Source: Bacteroidales bacterium
Lineage (GTDB): Bacteria; Bacteroidota; Bacteroidia; Bacteroidales; Bacteroidaceae
DNA: 41,846 nt
Assembly (NCBI GenBank): GCA_004555245.1
Contig: SFIS01000017.1
Coordinates: forward strand, 1 to 41,846
Reading direction: 5' to 3'
Part shown: piece after piece, positions 15,256 to 23,470 of the stretch
Layout of the letters: each line of letters starts with the position of its first letter
How positions within the stretch are numbered: the first letter of the stretch is position 1
Notes under the pieces: generated by a model
Told to the model about the DNA's origin: nothing
The model's database searches: none
Seen by the model: the letters and a program-made list of their open reading frames with translations, nothing else
Position numbers and translations under genes: made by a program

Positions 15256-17463
15256 CTACTGCCCGGACTTCTGCACAAACGTGCATCCCTCTTTCCAGCG
15301 GCTGCATCCGAGAGCGGTGCGGCCGCGGATGATGATGCCTTTGCCGCACAGCGGACAGGTGTCGCCCTCTTTCACTGACAATGAAGAAGACGGACCAGGG
15401 GCAGAGGGAGGGGGCGATGCGGGAGACTGGGACTGCGATGCGGCGGACTGGGACGACGAGGCGGCTTTCTTGGATTTGGAAGACGACTTGGACGACGAGG
15501 CGGCACGAGACTTTCGAGGCTTTTTCTCCTCATCCTCGGGCGTGACAGAGATGCGGCGGTTGCTGTTGTCTGACAACACCTGCCGCACGATGTCGGCTGC
15601 CTGCTGCTTCAGCTCGGCGATGAACTGCATGGCATCATAGGTGTGATGCTCTATGTCGCGCAGCTTCTTCTCCCAGATGCCGGTCAGCTCGCACGACTTC
15701 AGCAAATCTTCGTGGATGATGTCGATAAGGTCGAGACCCGTCGGCGTGGCTACGAGATTCTTGCGCTCGCGACGTATATAGCGCCGCTTGAACAACGTCT
15801 CTATGATGCCGGCACGCGACGACGGACGGCCTATGCCGTTCTCTTTCATCGCCGCCCGCAGTGTCTCGTCCTCTACAAAACGCCCTGCTGTCTCCATGGC
15901 GCGCAGCAGCGTGGCCTCGGTGTAGGGCTTCGGGGGCTGCGTCCATTTCTCCGTGAGCGAGGGAGAGTGCGCGCCCTGCTCGCCCTTGACGAAGGCGGGG
16001 AGGGTGCCTGCATCCGACTGAGCCTCGTCTTCAGACACTGCCGTCTTCTTGAAAACGACACGCCAGCCCTCGGCTGTAATCACTTTGCCTGACGTGCGGA
16101 ACATGACGGGCCACGCTCCGGGACACGGCACCTCGCCAAGGACGGTTGTCGTCTCGAACTGACAGTCGGGATAGAACACGGCGATGAAAGCACGCGCGAC
16201 GAGGTCGAAGACATTACGCTCCATGTCAGAAAGCCCCTGCGGAGGCACACCGGTAGGGATGATGGCATGGTGATCGGTCACCTTTGACGAATCAAACACC
16301 TTCTTGCTCTTCTTCAACGGCTTGCCGCCGATGGCTTTCACAAGGTCGGCATAGGGCGAGACACCGGCAAAGGAGGTCTTGTAAAGTCCGTTAAGCGTCT
16401 GAGGACATTTGGCGTAGATATAGTCAGAGAGATAGGTGGTGTCAACACGGGGATAGGTGGTGAACTTCTTCTCGTAGAGCGACTGGATGAGTTTCAGTGT
16501 CGTGTCGGCAGAATAAGAGAATTTCCTGTTGCAGTCAACCTGCAGCGACGTAAGGTCGTAGAGACGCGGCGGCGCCTCGGTGCCTTTCTTGCGCGTGACA
16601 GACGTGACGGCGAAAGGCTTGTCGCTGATAGCCTCTACCACTCTCGCACCCTCTGCTTCTGTCATGAACTCTACGTTGCGATAGACGGGACCCTTCGACT
16701 TCATGGTCTTTCCCTCGGCCTTCGCCTTCGCTATCTCTGCCGCCTCCTCCGCCTCGGCATCCTCGTCGCGGGCGATGGCTGAGAACTTGGTGTCGCGGTA
16801 TATTGTGGAAAGGACCCACGACTGCTTCGGTACGAAATTCTCTATCTCACGCTGGCGGTTGACGATGAGCGCAAGCGTGGGCGTCTGCACACGCCCGACG
16901 GACAGCACCTGACGGTTCTGGCCGTATTTTAACGTGTAGAGCCGCGTGGCGTTCATGCCAAGAAGCCAGTCGCCTATCGCACGCGAGAGACCGGCGAGAT
17001 ACAACGACTCGTACTCGGACTGCGGCTTGAGCTTGCCGAATCCCTCACGTATCGCCTCTTCTGTCAGCGAACTGATCCACAGACGCTGCACAGGACATCT
17101 CGCACCAGCCTTCTGCATCACCCAACGCTGGATAAGCTCGCCCTCCTGGCCGGCATCACCGCAATTGACGATGCCGTCGGCATTCTGCATCAGACGCTCT
17201 ATCGTAGCGAACTGCTTGCGTATGCCGTCGTCCTCGATGAGTTTTATGCCGAAACGCGACGGTATCATCGGCAGCGACGACAACGCCCAGTGTTTCCACT
17301 GCTCGCCATAGTCGTGGGGCTCTTTCAGCGTACACAGATGACCGAAGGTCCACGTCACCTGATAGCCGTTGCCCTCCAAATAGCCCTGATGCTGGCTTGT
17401 CGCACCGATGACATGGGCGATGTCGCGCGCCACACTCGGTTTCTCCGCTATACAGACTATCAT
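15256..17463 (-). CDS. topB: DNA topoisomerase III (type IA)
   Basis: A 735-aa type IA topoisomerase that decatenates and relaxes negatively supercoiled DNA. The Toprim domain begins MIVCIAEKPSVA with Glu7. The catalytic tyrosine is Tyr337 in FTTYPRVDTTYLS, and LSVGRVQTPTLALIV and ENGIGRPSSRAGIIE are strong family blocks. The C-terminus has a Ser/Lys/Ala/Pro-rich disordered linker (about 640-700) and a zinc-finger-like CPLCGKG with GCSRWKEGC. The Toprim acidic motif reads CGDAGQEGELI, so the usual second Asp of D-x-D is Gly. The gene overlaps the upstream small gene by 3 bp within an ATGA. Confidence 0.95.
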   Translation of the reverse strand: MIVCIAEKPSVARDIAHVIGATSQHQGYLEGNGYQVTWTFGHLCTLKEPHDYGEQWKHWALSSLPMIPSRFGIKLIEDDGIRKQFATIERLMQNADGIVNCGDAGQEGELIQRWVMQKAGARCPVQRLWISSLTEEAIREGFGKLKPQSEYESLYLAGLSRAIGDWLLGMNATRLYTLKYGQNRQVLSVGRVQTPTLALIVNRQREIENFVPKQSWVLSTIYRDTKFSAIARDEDAEAEEAAEIAKAKAEGKTMKSKGPVYRNVEFMTEAEGARVVEAISDKPFAVTSVTRKKGTEAPPRLYDLTSLQVDCNRKFSYSADTTLKLIQSLYEKKFTTYPRVDTTYLSDYIYAKCPQTLNGLYKTSFAGVSPYADLVKAIGGKPLKKSKKVFDSSKVTDHHAIIPTGVPPQGLSDMERNVFDLVARAFIAVFYPDCQFETTTVLGEVPCPGAWPVMFRTSGKVITAEGWRVVFKKTAVSEDEAQSDAGTLPAFVKGEQGAHSPSLTEKWTQPPKPYTEATLLRAMETAGRFVEDETLRAAMKENGIGRPSSRAGIIETLFKRRYIRRERKNLVATPTGLDLIDIIHEDLLKSCELTGIWEKKLRDIEHHTYDAMQFIAELKQQAADIVRQVLSDNSNRRISVTPEDEEKKPRKSRAASSSKSSSKSKKAASSSQSAASQSQSPASPPPSAPGPSSSLSVKEGDTCPLCGKGIIIRGRTALGCSRWKEGCTFVQKSGQ

Positions 17464-17726
17464 CTTTCAATATCGTTTTCAGGGGTTTCTGCCATAGGCG
17501 AGGATGCCGTTTCTGACGGCTCAGCACCTCGGACACACTCGTCTTTCAGGCAGGCACCAGCCTCGTCGTTCTCGGCAGAGCGTGTCTCCTTGCAGAAACT
17601 CTCCCAATCCTGAAAGCCGACAAAGAGGGCAAGACGGTCAAGCGTCTCGCGCGACGGGCGTTCGTGAAATGCACTCTGGAGCTTATGCTCAACACGCGTG
17701 AGCAACAGCCGGATATCTCTTTTCAT
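17460..17726 (-). CDS. Small protein translationally coupled to topB
   Basis: An 88-aa acidic-tailed protein whose TGA overlaps the topB ATG (ATGA), a sign of translational coupling. The N-terminal half is helical. The ETLDRLALFVGFQDWESFC block resembles a short motif in Bacteroidota DNA-binding or regulatory proteins (TL-RL--F-G---W--FC). The C-terminal half is Ala/Glu/Ser-rich and probably disordered. It has its own -7 box (17762-17769) and is the first gene of the topB unit. Function is unknown; a partner or regulator of the topoisomerase is an inference from position only. Confidence 0.7.
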   Translation of the reverse strand: MKRDIRLLLTRVEHKLQSAFHERPSRETLDRLALFVGFQDWESFCKETRSAENDEAGACLKDECVRGAEPSETASSPMAETPENDIER

Positions 17727-17761
17727 TATTCGTATATGATGTTTTTTCTCTTATTTCGATG

Positions 17762-17769
17762 CAAAGTTA
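17762..17769 (-). promoter_or_regulatory. -7 element of the topB operon
   Basis: Minus-strand TAACTTTG followed by C lies 36 bp before the start of the small gene. It is back to back with the -7 box of the AICAR transformylase gene 44 bp away. Confidence 0.65.
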
Positions 17770-17812
17770 TGCTTTTTATCTGACATTCTGCCATATTGTG
17801 AAGTTTTTTTTG

Positions 17813-17820
17813 TAATTTTG
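17813..17820 (+). promoter_or_regulatory. -7 element of the AICAR transformylase gene
   Basis: TAATTTTG is 50 bp before the start codon at 17870. The upstream TTTG is too close to be a -33 element. Confidence 0.6.
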
Positions 17821-17869
17821 TCCCCTGAAAAGGCGAGACATACACATATTATTATATATAGGACAAATA

Positions 17870-19051
17870 ATGAAAGAGCTACAGTTAAAGTACGGATGCA
17901 ATCCGAACCAGAAGCCCTCGCGCATCTATATGCAAGACGGCGAGTTGCCAATCGAAGTGCTGAACGGCCGTCCAGGCTACATAAACTTTCTCGACGCATT
18001 CAACTCATGGCAGTTGGTGAAAGAGCTGAAGGCGGCGACAGGACTGCCGGCGGCAGCAAGCTTCAAACACGTAAGCCCGGCTGGTGCGGCTGTCGGACTG
18101 CCGCTGACAGACACTCTGAAGAAAGTGTATTTCGTTGACGACATAAAAGTGCCGCTCACACCTGTCGCTTCAGCTTACGCCGCAGCACGGGGCGCTGACA
18201 GAATGTCATCATACGGAGACTTCATCGCACTGTCCGACACATGCGACGAAGCCACCGCACTCATCATAAAACGAGAGGTCAGCGACGGCATCATCGCACC
18301 GGACTATACGCCTGAAGCACTGAAGATCCTGAAAGAGAAACGCAAAGGCACATACAACGTCATAAAGATAGACCCCGACTACACACCCGCACCGACTGAA
18401 ACAAAACAATGCTTCGGCATCACTTTCGAACAGGGACGCAACGAAGTGAACCTCGCCGACGACACTCTCTTCGAGAACATTCCGACACAGAACAAAACCT
18501 TCACGCCCGAAGCAAAACGAGACCTCATCATAGCTCTCATCACACTGAAATATACACAGTCAAACTCGGTATGCTACGTCAAGAACGGACAGGCCATAGG
18601 CATCGGTGCAGGACAGCAAAGCAGAATACACTGCACACGCCTCGCTGGAAACAAGGCTGACATCTGGTGGCTCAGACAATGCCCGAAAGTAATGAACCTG
18701 CCTTGGAAAGATGGAATACGACGGGCTGACAGGGACAACACAATCGACGTGTATATCTCTGACGACTGCGAAGACGTGCTCGCTGAAGGAACATGGCAGA
18801 TGTTCTTCTCCGAGAAACCCGAACCTCTCACACGCGAAGAGAAGAAAGCATGGATCGCAAAGAACACCGGCGTGGCGCTCGGATCGGACGCCTTCTTCCC
18901 ATTCGGAGACAACATTGAGAGAGCACACAAGTCGGGAGTGAAGTACATAGCACAGGCCGGAGGTTCTGTAAGAGACGACAATGTCATCGAGACATGCGAC
19001 AAATACGACATGACAATGGCATTCACCGGCATCAGACTGTTTCATCACTAA
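17870..19051 (+). CDS. Stand-alone AICAR transformylase (PurH C-domain-like)
   Basis: A 393-aa protein matching the phosphoribosylaminoimidazolecarboxamide formyltransferase half of bifunctional PurH, lacking the IMP cyclohydrolase half. The catalytic Lys66-His67 pair in AASFKHVSPAGAAVG is conserved, as are ITLKYTQSNSVCYVKNGQ and IGIGAGQQSRIHCTRLAG. It should transfer the formyl group of 10-formyl-tetrahydrofolate to AICAR in purine synthesis. Separate cyclohydrolase activity, or a full PurH elsewhere, would be needed to finish IMP. The gene has a good -7 box and is followed by a perfect hairpin. Confidence 0.9.
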   Translation: MKELQLKYGCNPNQKPSRIYMQDGELPIEVLNGRPGYINFLDAFNSWQLVKELKAATGLPAAASFKHVSPAGAAVGLPLTDTLKKVYFVDDIKVPLTPVASAYAAARGADRMSSYGDFIALSDTCDEATALIIKREVSDGIIAPDYTPEALKILKEKRKGTYNVIKIDPDYTPAPTETKQCFGITFEQGRNEVNLADDTLFENIPTQNKTFTPEAKRDLIIALITLKYTQSNSVCYVKNGQAIGIGAGQQSRIHCTRLAGNKADIWWLRQCPKVMNLPWKDGIRRADRDNTIDVYISDDCEDVLAEGTWQMFFSEKPEPLTREEKKAWIAKNTGVALGSDAFFPFGDNIERAHKSGVKYIAQAGGSVRDDNVIETCDKYDMTMAFTGIRLFHH

Positions 19052-19057
19052 AACAAA

Positions 19058-19094
19058 CCGGGAACGAAGTCACGCAAAAGGACTTCGTTCCCGG
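19058..19094. terminator. Perfect 14-bp hairpin after the AICAR transformylase gene
   Basis: CCGGGAACGAAGTC (19058-19071) and its exact complement (19081-19094) enclose a 9-nt loop. No T-run follows on the plus strand, so it may stabilise or attenuate the message before the small downstream gene. Confidence 0.6.
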
Positions 19095-19125
19095 AACAAA
19101 CAACAACCACTACCACATATTGAAA

Positions 19126-19314
19126 ATGAGCGATTTCGACAGCATTCTTGAAAACGGCATAAACTTCGGACGAGGAGGAGAACGGCAGAAACAAGACGAC
19201 AAAGTGAAGACAAAGGCAAAGAAAAAGAAATACATCACCGGAGCTCACGGCTCTGGGTCTGCCATGCAAAAAGCCAAATACAGAAAACAAAGGGCAAACA
19301 GAAAACACAAATAG
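19126..19314 (+). CDS. Small basic protein of unknown function
   Basis: A 62-aa protein starting MSDFDSILENGINFGRGG. Its lysine/arginine-rich second half (KTKAKKKKYITGAHGSGS, then a basic tail to KHK) suggests nucleic-acid or ribosome binding. I chose the ATG at 19126 because it follows the hairpin and gives a compact acidic-then-basic protein; longer frames run through the upstream gene. I do not recognise the family. Confidence 0.55.
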   Translation: MSDFDSILENGINFGRGGERQKQDDKVKTKAKKKKYITGAHGSGSAMQKAKYRKQRANRKHK

Positions 19315-19329
19315 CTTTTTGATCTGAGA

Positions 19330-19359
19330 AACCGGTTCGGACGTATCGAAAAACCGGTT
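19330..19359. repeat. Two AACCGGTT dyads 22 bp apart upstream of gdhA
   Basis: AACCGGTT at 19330-19337 and 19352-19359 start 22 bp apart, each followed by a similar CG-ACGT block. They lie between the small basic gene and the gdhA promoter; a regulator site or degenerate terminator is possible. Confidence 0.4.
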
Positions 19360-19510
19360 TCGACGTGTTTACAAAGGCACCTGAATGAATTGAAAAACTA
19401 CAATACAGAGAAACATTTTGACAAATGTTTACCTTTGCCCCCAAAAACAGCCGGAAAACCACCCCAACTCTTAACAAATTGTAAGAAGAAAGAAGATTTT
19501 TGCAGTTTTG

Positions 19511-19542
19511 TTTGCTTCTTACGTTTTAATTGCCTAACTTTG
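19511..19542 (+). promoter_or_regulatory. gdhA promoter
   Basis: TTTG (19511-19514), 20 bp, then TAACTTTG (19535-19542), 53 bp before the ATG at 19596. A near-ideal Bacteroidota promoter. Confidence 0.8.
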
Positions 19543-19595
19543 CAACGTCCCTAAGAAAAACTGTAAAACCTAACCAATACAATAATCAAAAAACT

Positions 19596-20933
19596 ATGGA
19601 AGTACAGAAAATCATGCTTGACCTGGAGAAGAAACATCCGGGCGAGAAGGAATACCTGCAGGCTGTGCGAGAGGTATTGCTATCCATCGAAGATGTCTAT
19701 AACAAACATCCAGAATTTGAGAAAGCAAAACTTATCGAACGCCTCGTAGAACCGGAACGTATCATAACATTCCGCGTGCCATGGGTGGACGACAAAGGAG
19801 AAGTGCAGGTGAATATCGGCTACCGGGTGCAGTTCAACTCCGCCATCGGACCGTACAAGGGAGGACTGAGATTCCACCCCTCTGTAAACCTCTCCATACT
19901 GAAGTTCCTCGGATTTGAGCAGACCTTCAAAAACGCACTGACAACACTGCCCATGGGCGGAGGCAAAGGTGGATCGGACTTCTCGATACGCGGAAAGAGC
20001 GACAACGAGGTGATGCGCTTCTGCCAAGCCTTCATGACAGAACTGGTGAAGAATATCGGACCTGACGAAGACGTTCCCGCAGGAGACATCGGTGTCGGAG
20101 CACGGGAGATAGGCTATCTCTTCGGCATGTACAAGAAACTTACACACCGCTTCGAAGGTGTCCTCACAGGAAAAGGACTTGAATGGGGCGGCTCAAGAAT
20201 AAGACCTGAGGCAACCGGATTCGGTGCTCTCTACTTCACCAACCAGATGCTGAAGACACACGGACTCGACATCAAAGGCAAGACTGTGGCTATATCCGGA
20301 TTTGGAAACGTGGCTTGGGGAGCTGCAACAAAGGCCACAGAGCTCGGAGCGAAGGTCATAACAATAAGCGGACCGGACGGATATATCTACGACCCGGACG
20401 GCATAGCAGGCGACAAGATAGACTATATGCTTGAACTCAGAGCATCTGGCAACGACATCTGCCAGCCTTACGCAGACGAATTCCCCGGCTCACAGTTCAT
20501 TCCAGGAAAGAAACCATGGGAGGTGAAATGCGACATCGCACTGCCTTGCGCAACACAGAACGAACTGAACGGAGACGACGCTAAGATGCTCGTCGAGAAC
20601 GGAGTGCAGTGCGTGGCTGAAGTTTCCAACATGGGATGCACGGCTGAAGCCGCGGAGTTCTTCGTTGCACAACATACCCTCTATGCACCGGGCAAAGCCG
20701 TAAACGCAGGAGGCGTGGCGACATCCGGACTGGAGATGACACAGAACTCTATGCGCCTCGGATGGTCAGAGAGCGAAGTCGATGACAAACTGCACTACAT
20801 CATGTCGTCTATACACGACGCATGCGTAGAATACGGAAAACAAGACGACGGATACATAGACTATGTGAAAGGAGCAAACATCGCCGGCTTCATGAAAGTG
20901 GCAAAGGCGATGATGGCACAAGGCATCGTATAA
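19596..20933 (+). CDS. gdhA: Glutamate dehydrogenase, hexameric, probably NADP-specific
   Basis: A 445-aa GDH that interconverts glutamate with 2-oxoglutarate plus ammonia, central to ammonia assimilation in Bacteroidota. Start chosen at ATG 19596 (MEVQKIM), just after the promoter. The substrate domain contains YKGGLRFHPSVNLSILKFLG and the active-site PMGGGKGGSDF with catalytic Lys124, followed by DVPAGDIGVGAREIGYLFG. The C-terminal Rossmann domain has VAISGFGNVAWGAATKA. The overall sequence is the bacterial NADP type; cofactor choice is inferred. No partner genes are adjacent. Confidence 0.96.
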   Translation: MEVQKIMLDLEKKHPGEKEYLQAVREVLLSIEDVYNKHPEFEKAKLIERLVEPERIITFRVPWVDDKGEVQVNIGYRVQFNSAIGPYKGGLRFHPSVNLSILKFLGFEQTFKNALTTLPMGGGKGGSDFSIRGKSDNEVMRFCQAFMTELVKNIGPDEDVPAGDIGVGAREIGYLFGMYKKLTHRFEGVLTGKGLEWGGSRIRPEATGFGALYFTNQMLKTHGLDIKGKTVAISGFGNVAWGAATKATELGAKVITISGPDGYIYDPDGIAGDKIDYMLELRASGNDICQPYADEFPGSQFIPGKKPWEVKCDIALPCATQNELNGDDAKMLVENGVQCVAEVSNMGCTAEAAEFFVAQHTLYAPGKAVNAGGVATSGLEMTQNSMRLGWSESEVDDKLHYIMSSIHDACVEYGKQDDGYIDYVKGANIAGFMKVAKAMMAQGIV

Positions 20934-20974
20934 CAACCAAAAAAAATAAGCAAACTTAAACAACCTGTAAATAA

Positions 20975-21559
20975 ATGAGGGCAGCAACAACGAATCAACA
21001 TAGCAAGAAAGACGCAGTGCAGAAATACAGAAACAGACACTGCATCATGCTATGTATGGCGTTGTTGCTGCTCATTTTCTTTTTTTCCACTACAGCACAC
21101 GCACAACAACGGGGCAAAGCCACATACTACTCTAAACGTGCAACTGGAGCGCGGACAAGCGACGGCTCACGCCTGCACCACGACAGCCTGACATGCGCAC
21201 ACCGCACCTATCCCTTCGGAACGATGGTGAAGGTAACAAACCTGTCGAACGGAAAGTCTGTCGTTGTGAAAGTGACAGACAGAGGTCCTTTCAGCAGAGG
21301 ACGTATCATAGACCTCTCATACCGTGCCGCACAAGAGATTGGAATGCTGTCGGCAGGAGTGGCTATGGTTGAACTGCAGGTACAGAAAGACAATATCATA
21401 CCGCTGAAACCTGAAGAGATAGTATTCCAACCTATTGAGTTCGACATGGCTGAGATGCCTGAAGACGACCTGCATCCGCAATGGGAGCCACAGAAAAAAA
21501 ACACTGCAAAACAGACAACCGCAAAACAGAAAGCCGCTAAACAAAAGGCAACAAAATAA
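20975..21559 (+). CDS. RlpA-like double-psi beta-barrel envelope protein
   Basis: A 194-aa exported protein of the RlpA/DPBB family. After a charged n-region, a hydrophobic segment (LCMALLLLIFFFSTTAHA) forms the signal. The DPBB core shows KATYYSKRATGARTSDG, AHRTYPFGTMVKVTNL and VKVTDRGPFSRGRIIDLSYRAAQEIG, with the Asp and neighbouring residues typical of the fold. Some RlpA proteins cleave denuded peptidoglycan glycan strands. The C-terminus is a low-complexity AKQ/TAKQKA tail. The start at 20975 gives a long n-region; a second ATG at about 21047 is possible. Downstream 21560-21690 holds nothing recognisable. Confidence 0.88.
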   Translation: MRAATTNQHSKKDAVQKYRNRHCIMLCMALLLLIFFFSTTAHAQQRGKATYYSKRATGARTSDGSRLHHDSLTCAHRTYPFGTMVKVTNLSNGKSVVVKVTDRGPFSRGRIIDLSYRAAQEIGMLSAGVAMVELQVQKDNIIPLKPEEIVFQPIEFDMAEMPEDDLHPQWEPQKKNTAKQTTAKQKAAKQKATK

Positions 21560-21690
21560 CATACTGCGAGAAACATGATGCGGGCAGGACAAAGACACAC
21601 CCGCAAACATCTGACGAGGAAGATAGACAAGGGCGAAGACAACACGGGTATCTGTTGTCTTTCATCACAATGGCTGCCGGAAGCCTTACA

Positions 21691-22587
21691 TTACGAAGGC
21701 TGTCGGGAGCCATTCATCATAAGTAAAGTGACCGATACGAATATCATAACCATTCCGACTGCCATACGCAGGGTCAGCGTCTCGTCAAGGACAAGAAGTC
21801 CGAGACAGACAGCCGTCAGCGGCTCAAGGGCACCGAAGATGGCTGTTGTAGTGCTCCCAATCTCCTGAATAGCCAGAGATGTGAAACAGAGCGAGACAAC
21901 AGTAGGCAGCAATCCCAGCCCGATGACATTCAGCCATGCGTATGCACCCACAGGCATCATAACACCACCCTGCCCCATCGCCTGCAAAACAAGGAAAAGA
22001 AATCCGCTTGCAAGCACCACCATAGTGACAACTGACGAAGGAAGAGAGCGCATCGGACCGCGTTTTATATATATAAGGTATATGGCATAAGAGAGAGATG
22101 ACAACATCACGAGCATCATGCCATAGAGGCTTATTGTGCCACCATCATCATCTTTTGACAACGCCGCCACACCGAGAAAGGCGACAACAAGACAGAGACA
22201 GCCTCCCGGACTGAGTCTCTCGCCGTAGAAGAGCGACATGATGAGCGCGACAATGACAGGATAGCAGAACAAGAGGGTTGACGCAATGCCGGCCGAGAGA
22301 TAACGATAGCTCTCGAAAAGCAGGATTGACGACATCACCATGAGCACACCCATGCCTACAAGTGCCAACCAGTCCTTTGCTGTAAGCGATATGAAATGTC
22401 TGAAAATTGCTTTCTCCCTACACACGATGACGAGAAACATGATTACCACAGCCATTGCATAACGGAGGACAAGGACGGATGTGACATCCATGCCGTCGCC
22501 ATAAAGCGGTATGGCGAAGATGGGATTAGTGCCGTATGCCGCAGCTGCAATGGCGGCATAGATATATCCTTTCAGGTTTGGAAGCAT
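21691..22587 (-). CDS. EamA/DMT-family permease
   Basis: A 298-aa inner-membrane protein with about ten hydrophobic segments arranged as two EamA repeats, typical of drug/metabolite transporters. The second repeat ends EIGSTTTAIFGALEPLTAVC followed by LGLLVLDETLT, the usual EamA signature. Substrate cannot be inferred. I chose the ATG at 22587 (MLPNLKGYIYAAIAA); the longer frame to 22749 would overlap queH in an implausible low-complexity N-terminus. It lies just downstream of queH on the same strand, 22 bp apart, probably one unit. Confidence 0.88.
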   Translation of the reverse strand: MLPNLKGYIYAAIAAAAYGTNPIFAIPLYGDGMDVTSVLVLRYAMAVVIMFLVIVCREKAIFRHFISLTAKDWLALVGMGVLMVMSSILLFESYRYLSAGIASTLLFCYPVIVALIMSLFYGERLSPGGCLCLVVAFLGVAALSKDDDGGTISLYGMMLVMLSSLSYAIYLIYIKRGPMRSLPSSVVTMVVLASGFLFLVLQAMGQGGVMMPVGAYAWLNVIGLGLLPTVVSLCFTSLAIQEIGSTTTAIFGALEPLTAVCLGLLVLDETLTLRMAVGMVMIFVSVTLLMMNGSRQPS

Positions 22588-22609
22588 ATCTCTGATGAAT
22601 GTGTGTGTG

Positions 22610-23260
22610 TTACAGTTGACAGGTTTCCCCGTCAACGCGTCTAAGGCTGAACTCGCACCCGCAGTAAAGCTGGTTGTAGAAGCCGTATTCTTTAAGCAGT
22701 TCGTTGCGCCTCTGCTGCAGCCCGCCTTTTCTCCAGTTGCGTGCATCAAAGGCTATTGGCGGCTTTTCGCCAGATTCTTTGGCAGATGAGCCTACATCAA
22801 GTGTGCCGTCGCCGATGCGTCTCATAACTTCCCCGACCGCCCACTCTCCCGCCTCTGTGATTTGCAGAAGACTCTTCCATCTGCTTGATGCCAGAGTTGT
22901 GGTGAAGACCGCAATCCCCTCACGCACGGCAGTCTCCGCAGTTCGCAGCAGTCTGTATTTGAAACATTGCAGGCATCGTGCGCCGCGTTCCGGCTCGTTC
23001 TCCATCCCCTGCACGCCACGAAGCCAACCGGCATGACACGTTTGCCAGCTCCAGCCGGATTGAGCATCATCGTCAATCACGCGCAGCCCCTGCATTTCTG
23101 CAAAGCGCATCAGTTCCCTCTTGCGTATCATATACTCCTTCTCGGGATATATGTTCGGGTTGTAGAAATATAGTGTAGGCACAGTGTCATGTGCAAGCAT
23201 CCACTCGACGATAGCAGACGAGCAGGGGGCGCAGCAGCAGTGTAATAATACGTTTTGCAT
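22610..23260 (-). CDS. queH: Epoxyqueuosine reductase QueH
   Basis: A 216-aa protein of the QueH (formerly DUF208) family, which performs the last step of queuosine tRNA modification in bacteria lacking QueG. Three cysteine sets are visible: LHCCCAPCSS at 7-15 for the iron-sulfur cluster, GARCLQCFKYRL in the middle and LYCGCEFSLRR near the C-terminus. LYFYNPNIYPEKEY and TTTLASSRWK are further family blocks. Cytoplasmic. It is divergent from the UDP-sugar dehydrogenase gene with its own -7 box at 23329-23336. Confidence 0.93.
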   Translation of the reverse strand: MQNVLLHCCCAPCSSAIVEWMLAHDTVPTLYFYNPNIYPEKEYMIRKRELMRFAEMQGLRVIDDDAQSGWSWQTCHAGWLRGVQGMENEPERGARCLQCFKYRLLRTAETAVREGIAVFTTTLASSRWKSLLQITEAGEWAVGEVMRRIGDGTLDVGSSAKESGEKPPIAFDARNWRKGGLQQRRNELLKEYGFYNQLYCGCEFSLRRVDGETCQL

Positions 23261-23328
23261 ATTGTATCTTTTTTAGTTGACAAGGAGTTTCGTTCTCAAC
23301 AGAGAAAGAAATATCACGAATTGCGCCG

Positions 23329-23336
23329 CAAAGTTA
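23329..23336 (-). promoter_or_regulatory. queH -7 element
   Basis: Minus-strand TAACTTTG followed by C, 69 bp before the queH start; no clear -33 element. Confidence 0.55.
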
Positions 23337-23399
23337 GTGTTTTTCGGGCATTTAACTTTTTTTTTCGGGCACAAGGTCGTGTCACTTAACTTTTTTTCA

Positions 23400-23407
23400 T
23401 AACTTTG
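23400..23407 (+). promoter_or_regulatory. -7 element of the UDP-sugar dehydrogenase gene
   Basis: TAACTTTG lies 64 bp before the ATG at 23471, after two copies of a TTAACTTTTTTT tract (about 23352 and 23385). No TTTG at the -33 spacing. Confidence 0.55.
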
Positions 23408-23470
23408 TGTGTCAAACGAGGCATGTGGAAGCAGCCACATGCTACATCATGCAAAAAAACACAACGAATT

